A DNA stretch of 8,634 nucleotides, taken from positions 1-8,634 of the forward strand of contig JAUNIV010000021.1 of NCBI GenBank assembly GCA_030523385.1, given 5' to 3'. Origin of the DNA: Bacteroidales bacterium (GTDB lineage Bacteria > Bacteroidota > Bacteroidia > Bacteroidales > Bacteroidaceae). Both the position numbers and the translations under genes were made by a program. A model generated the notes under the pieces. That model was not told the origin of the DNA and ran no database searches. It saw nothing but the letters and a program-made list of their open reading frames with translations. Shown piece by piece: positions 7,108 to 8,634 of this stretch; position 1 is the stretch's first letter; each line of letters starts with the position of its first letter.

Positions 7108-7141
7108 AGAATTAATAATGAAGAAATTTTGAGTTATGAAA
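7103..7141 (+). repeat. 39-bp direct repeat, copy B (permease 1 / permease 2 junction)
   Basis: This copy is identical to 4693-4731 and sits in the same register: the stop codon of the upstream gene (TGA 7105-7107) and an ATG (7136) fall at matching places. One extra AATGAAG block precedes it at 7096-7102. Unlike in copy A, its ATG does not open a permease gene. It opens a seven-codon ORF (MKQNNPF) that stops at 7157-7159, four bases before the real permease 2 ATG at 7163. This suggests that a gene once joined here was replaced or lost, or that the junction was copied along with a permease cassette. Confidence 0.95.
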
Positions 7142-7159
7142 CAGAATAATCCATTTTGA
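7136..7159 (+). other. Seven-codon mini-ORF before permease 2
   Basis: The ATG supplied by repeat copy B opens a frame reading MKQNNPF and then TGA. The stop is four bases before the permease 2 start, a spacing that allows termination-reinitiation. In copy A the matching ATG is the true start of permease 1. The ORF may be a remnant of a lost gene head, or it may couple translation between the two permeases. A functional peptide is unlikely. Confidence 0.4.
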
Positions 7160-7162
7160 ACC

Positions 7163-8634
7163 ATGATAACACATTATTTCAAAGTAGCACTCCGCAATTT
7201 ACTCAAGTATAAGGCACAGTCTGCCATCAGTATCTCCGGACTGGCCGTCGGGTTCGTATGCTTTGCCTTGTCGGCATACTGGATTCATTATGAGACTACC
7301 TACGACCATTTCCGCCGCGATGTGGAACGCATCTACATGTTGCGCACCAACGACGGACTGGCAGAAGGAAAGATTTCGCCCCGCGTACCCTATTGCCTGG
7401 CCGATTACCTGACAGAACATTTCCCCGAAATAGAAGTAGCAGCTCCTTTCCATATCTTTCAGGAACGTGTCAGAGTGAACGGTGTGTACTATGACGTCCC
7501 TTTTTCATCGGCCGACAGTGCATGGATGCAGCTGATGGATATCCGGATTGTGACAGGAAACCGCAACTTCATGCTGCCCAAAGACAACAGCGAAATAGCC
7601 ATCACCGAACAACAGGCACGCCAATGGTTCGGCACGGAAGACCCGCTGGGCAAAGAGGTAAAAATGTATCGGCGGACAAAGAAGATATGCGCCGTAGTGC
7701 GTGCCCATGACACCCACACCTGTTTCCCCTTCGGACTGATAGGCAATCCGGAGTTAGGGCGCACGTGGCGGTATATCAACTGGAATATGCTCGTCAAAGT
7801 AAAACCGGGCGTCAAGGCAGAAGAACTGGAAGCAAAGATAAATGCCGCCTTGCCTCCCGAACTGAAGTTAATGAATGGACACTGGAAGACAGGGATAGAA
7901 CGCATCTACCTCACCCCTTTGTCTGAACTGCACTATGCAAAGGATTTCTTGGCAGATGGGAAATATACTCCCAATGACACCGTCGTTTTCCGTTACATTG
8001 TCTATTTCTCTCTTTCCGGCATACTCATCATCGCATGTGCTTTGGTAAATTACCTCACGCTGTTCATCAACCGCATGAGGGTGCGCCAGCGCGAAATGGC
8101 ACTGCGCATGATACATGGGGCAAGCATCCGCTCGCTCATTGCCCTGCTCACAACGGAGTTTCTGCTTCTGTTGGTCTGCTCCGTTTTTGTGGGATGCCTG
8201 CTCATTGAAATCTGTCAGCATTCTTTCATAGAATTGGCCAACATCGATACTCCCAAAAGCAACTTGTATGGCGAAGCCTTGCTGTTCATCGGGGCCGTAT
8301 CGTTGTTCATTCTGGCTGTCATTATCGGCCTGCTTCGCATCCTCTATCATCGTTCGCTGCACCGTTCGCTGCGCCACGATGCCGGACGGCGCACCGGTTC
8401 GCTCTTGCGTAAAGGGAGCATTGTGGTTCAGTTGTTCGTATGCTTTTCTTTCATCGGATGCACGCTGTTCATCAATCGACAGCTGGATTACCTGCGGCAT
8501 TACGATATGGGAGTGGAGTTTCACAACCGGGGTAATTTTTCTTTTATATCAGACAATATAGACAAGACACCTTTTATGAACAAGATAGCCGCCCTGCCTA
8601 TGGTAACGGAAGTGCTTCCACCCGATTATTACTC
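7163..8634 (+). CDS. ABC transporter permease, FtsX/MacB-like (permease 2, 3' end missing)
   Basis: An open frame from the ATG at 7163 to the right edge gives 490 residues of a protein expected to be near 780-800. It begins MITHYFKVALRNLLKYK, a classic start for Bacteroidota FtsX-like permeases. Helix 1 is at about 21-42 (ISISGLAVGFVCFALSAYW) and is followed by a periplasmic domain containing ITEQQARQWFGTEDPLGKEV (about 149-168). Helices follow at about 277-300, 326-350 and 369-394, with coupling motif REMALRMIHGAS at about 310-321. The first helix of the second half is at 420-440 (IVVQLFVCFSFIGCTLFIN), and the second periplasmic domain has just begun at the edge. It shares architecture with permease 1 but its sequence is clearly different, so the two are old paralogues and may form a heterodimer. 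The next ATG upstream (7136) is not usable because its frame stops at 7157. Confidence 0.92.
   Translation, partial: MITHYFKVALRNLLKYKAQSAISISGLAVGFVCFALSAYWIHYETTYDHFRRDVERIYMLRTNDGLAEGKISPRVPYCLADYLTEHFPEIEVAAPFHIFQERVRVNGVYYDVPFSSADSAWMQLMDIRIVTGNRNFMLPKDNSEIAITEQQARQWFGTEDPLGKEVKMYRRTKKICAVVRAHDTHTCFPFGLIGNPELGRTWRYINWNMLVKVKPGVKAEELEAKINAALPPELKLMNGHWKTGIERIYLTPLSELHYAKDFLADGKYTPNDTVVFRYIVYFSLSGILIIACALVNYLTLFINRMRVRQREMALRMIHGASIRSLIALLTTEFLLLLVCSVFVGCLLIEICQHSFIELANIDTPKSNLYGEALLFIGAVSLFILAVIIGLLRILYHRSLHRSLRHDAGRRTGSLLRKGSIVVQLFVCFSFIGCTLFINRQLDYLRHYDMGVEFHNRGNFSFISDNIDKTPFMNKIAALPMVTEVLPPDYY

Overview
The window looks like chromosomal DNA from a member of the Bacteroidota, most likely the order Bacteroidales. 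Four things suggest this. The gene starts lack clear Shine-Dalgarno sequences. The regulator gene has a TAnnTTTG-type -7 box. The ~790-residue eight-helix FtsX/MacB-like permeases have no fused ATPase and are typical of that phylum. A short AT-rich intergenic repeat is of a style common there. Genus cannot be fixed from the sequence alone.

Layout. Two divergent transcription units flank a regulatory region at about 1756-1943. Leftward (minus strand) runs an NtrC-type sigma-54 response regulator (382-1749), then a sensor histidine kinase (start at 385, running off the left edge), joined by an ATGA stop/start overlap. Rightward (plus strand) runs an efflux operon: a TolC-like outer-membrane channel (1944-3422), an HlyD/MacA-like periplasmic adaptor (3447-4697), a first FtsX/MacB-like ABC permease (4726-7107) and a second one (7163 to the right edge, incomplete). 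No ABC ATPase is present; one is expected beyond the window or elsewhere in the genome.

The most interesting part is the intergenic control region. It holds two palindromes of the form TGTGCG-N4-CGCAC, exactly 21 bp apart (two helical turns). About 60-90 bp further on lies a well-matched sigma-54 promoter (TGGCAC-N5-TTGAT), whose inferred start site is about 21 nt before the channel gene. The neighbouring regulator has the full phosphoreceiver, AAA+ and Fis-type helix-turn-helix set of a sigma-54 activator. The simplest model is a self-contained circuit. A membrane signal reaches the kinase, which has almost no periplasmic loop. The kinase phosphorylates the regulator, which binds the two palindromes and drives sigma-54 transcription of the tripartite exporter. 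One palindrome also falls in the -33 region of the regulator's own predicted promoter, so autoregulation is likely.

A second notable feature is a perfect 39-bp direct repeat covering the gene junction before each position where a permease is expected to start (4693-4731 and 7103-7141). It carries a chain of tiny stop/start ORFs and looks like the footprint of a cassette duplication, exchange or loss.
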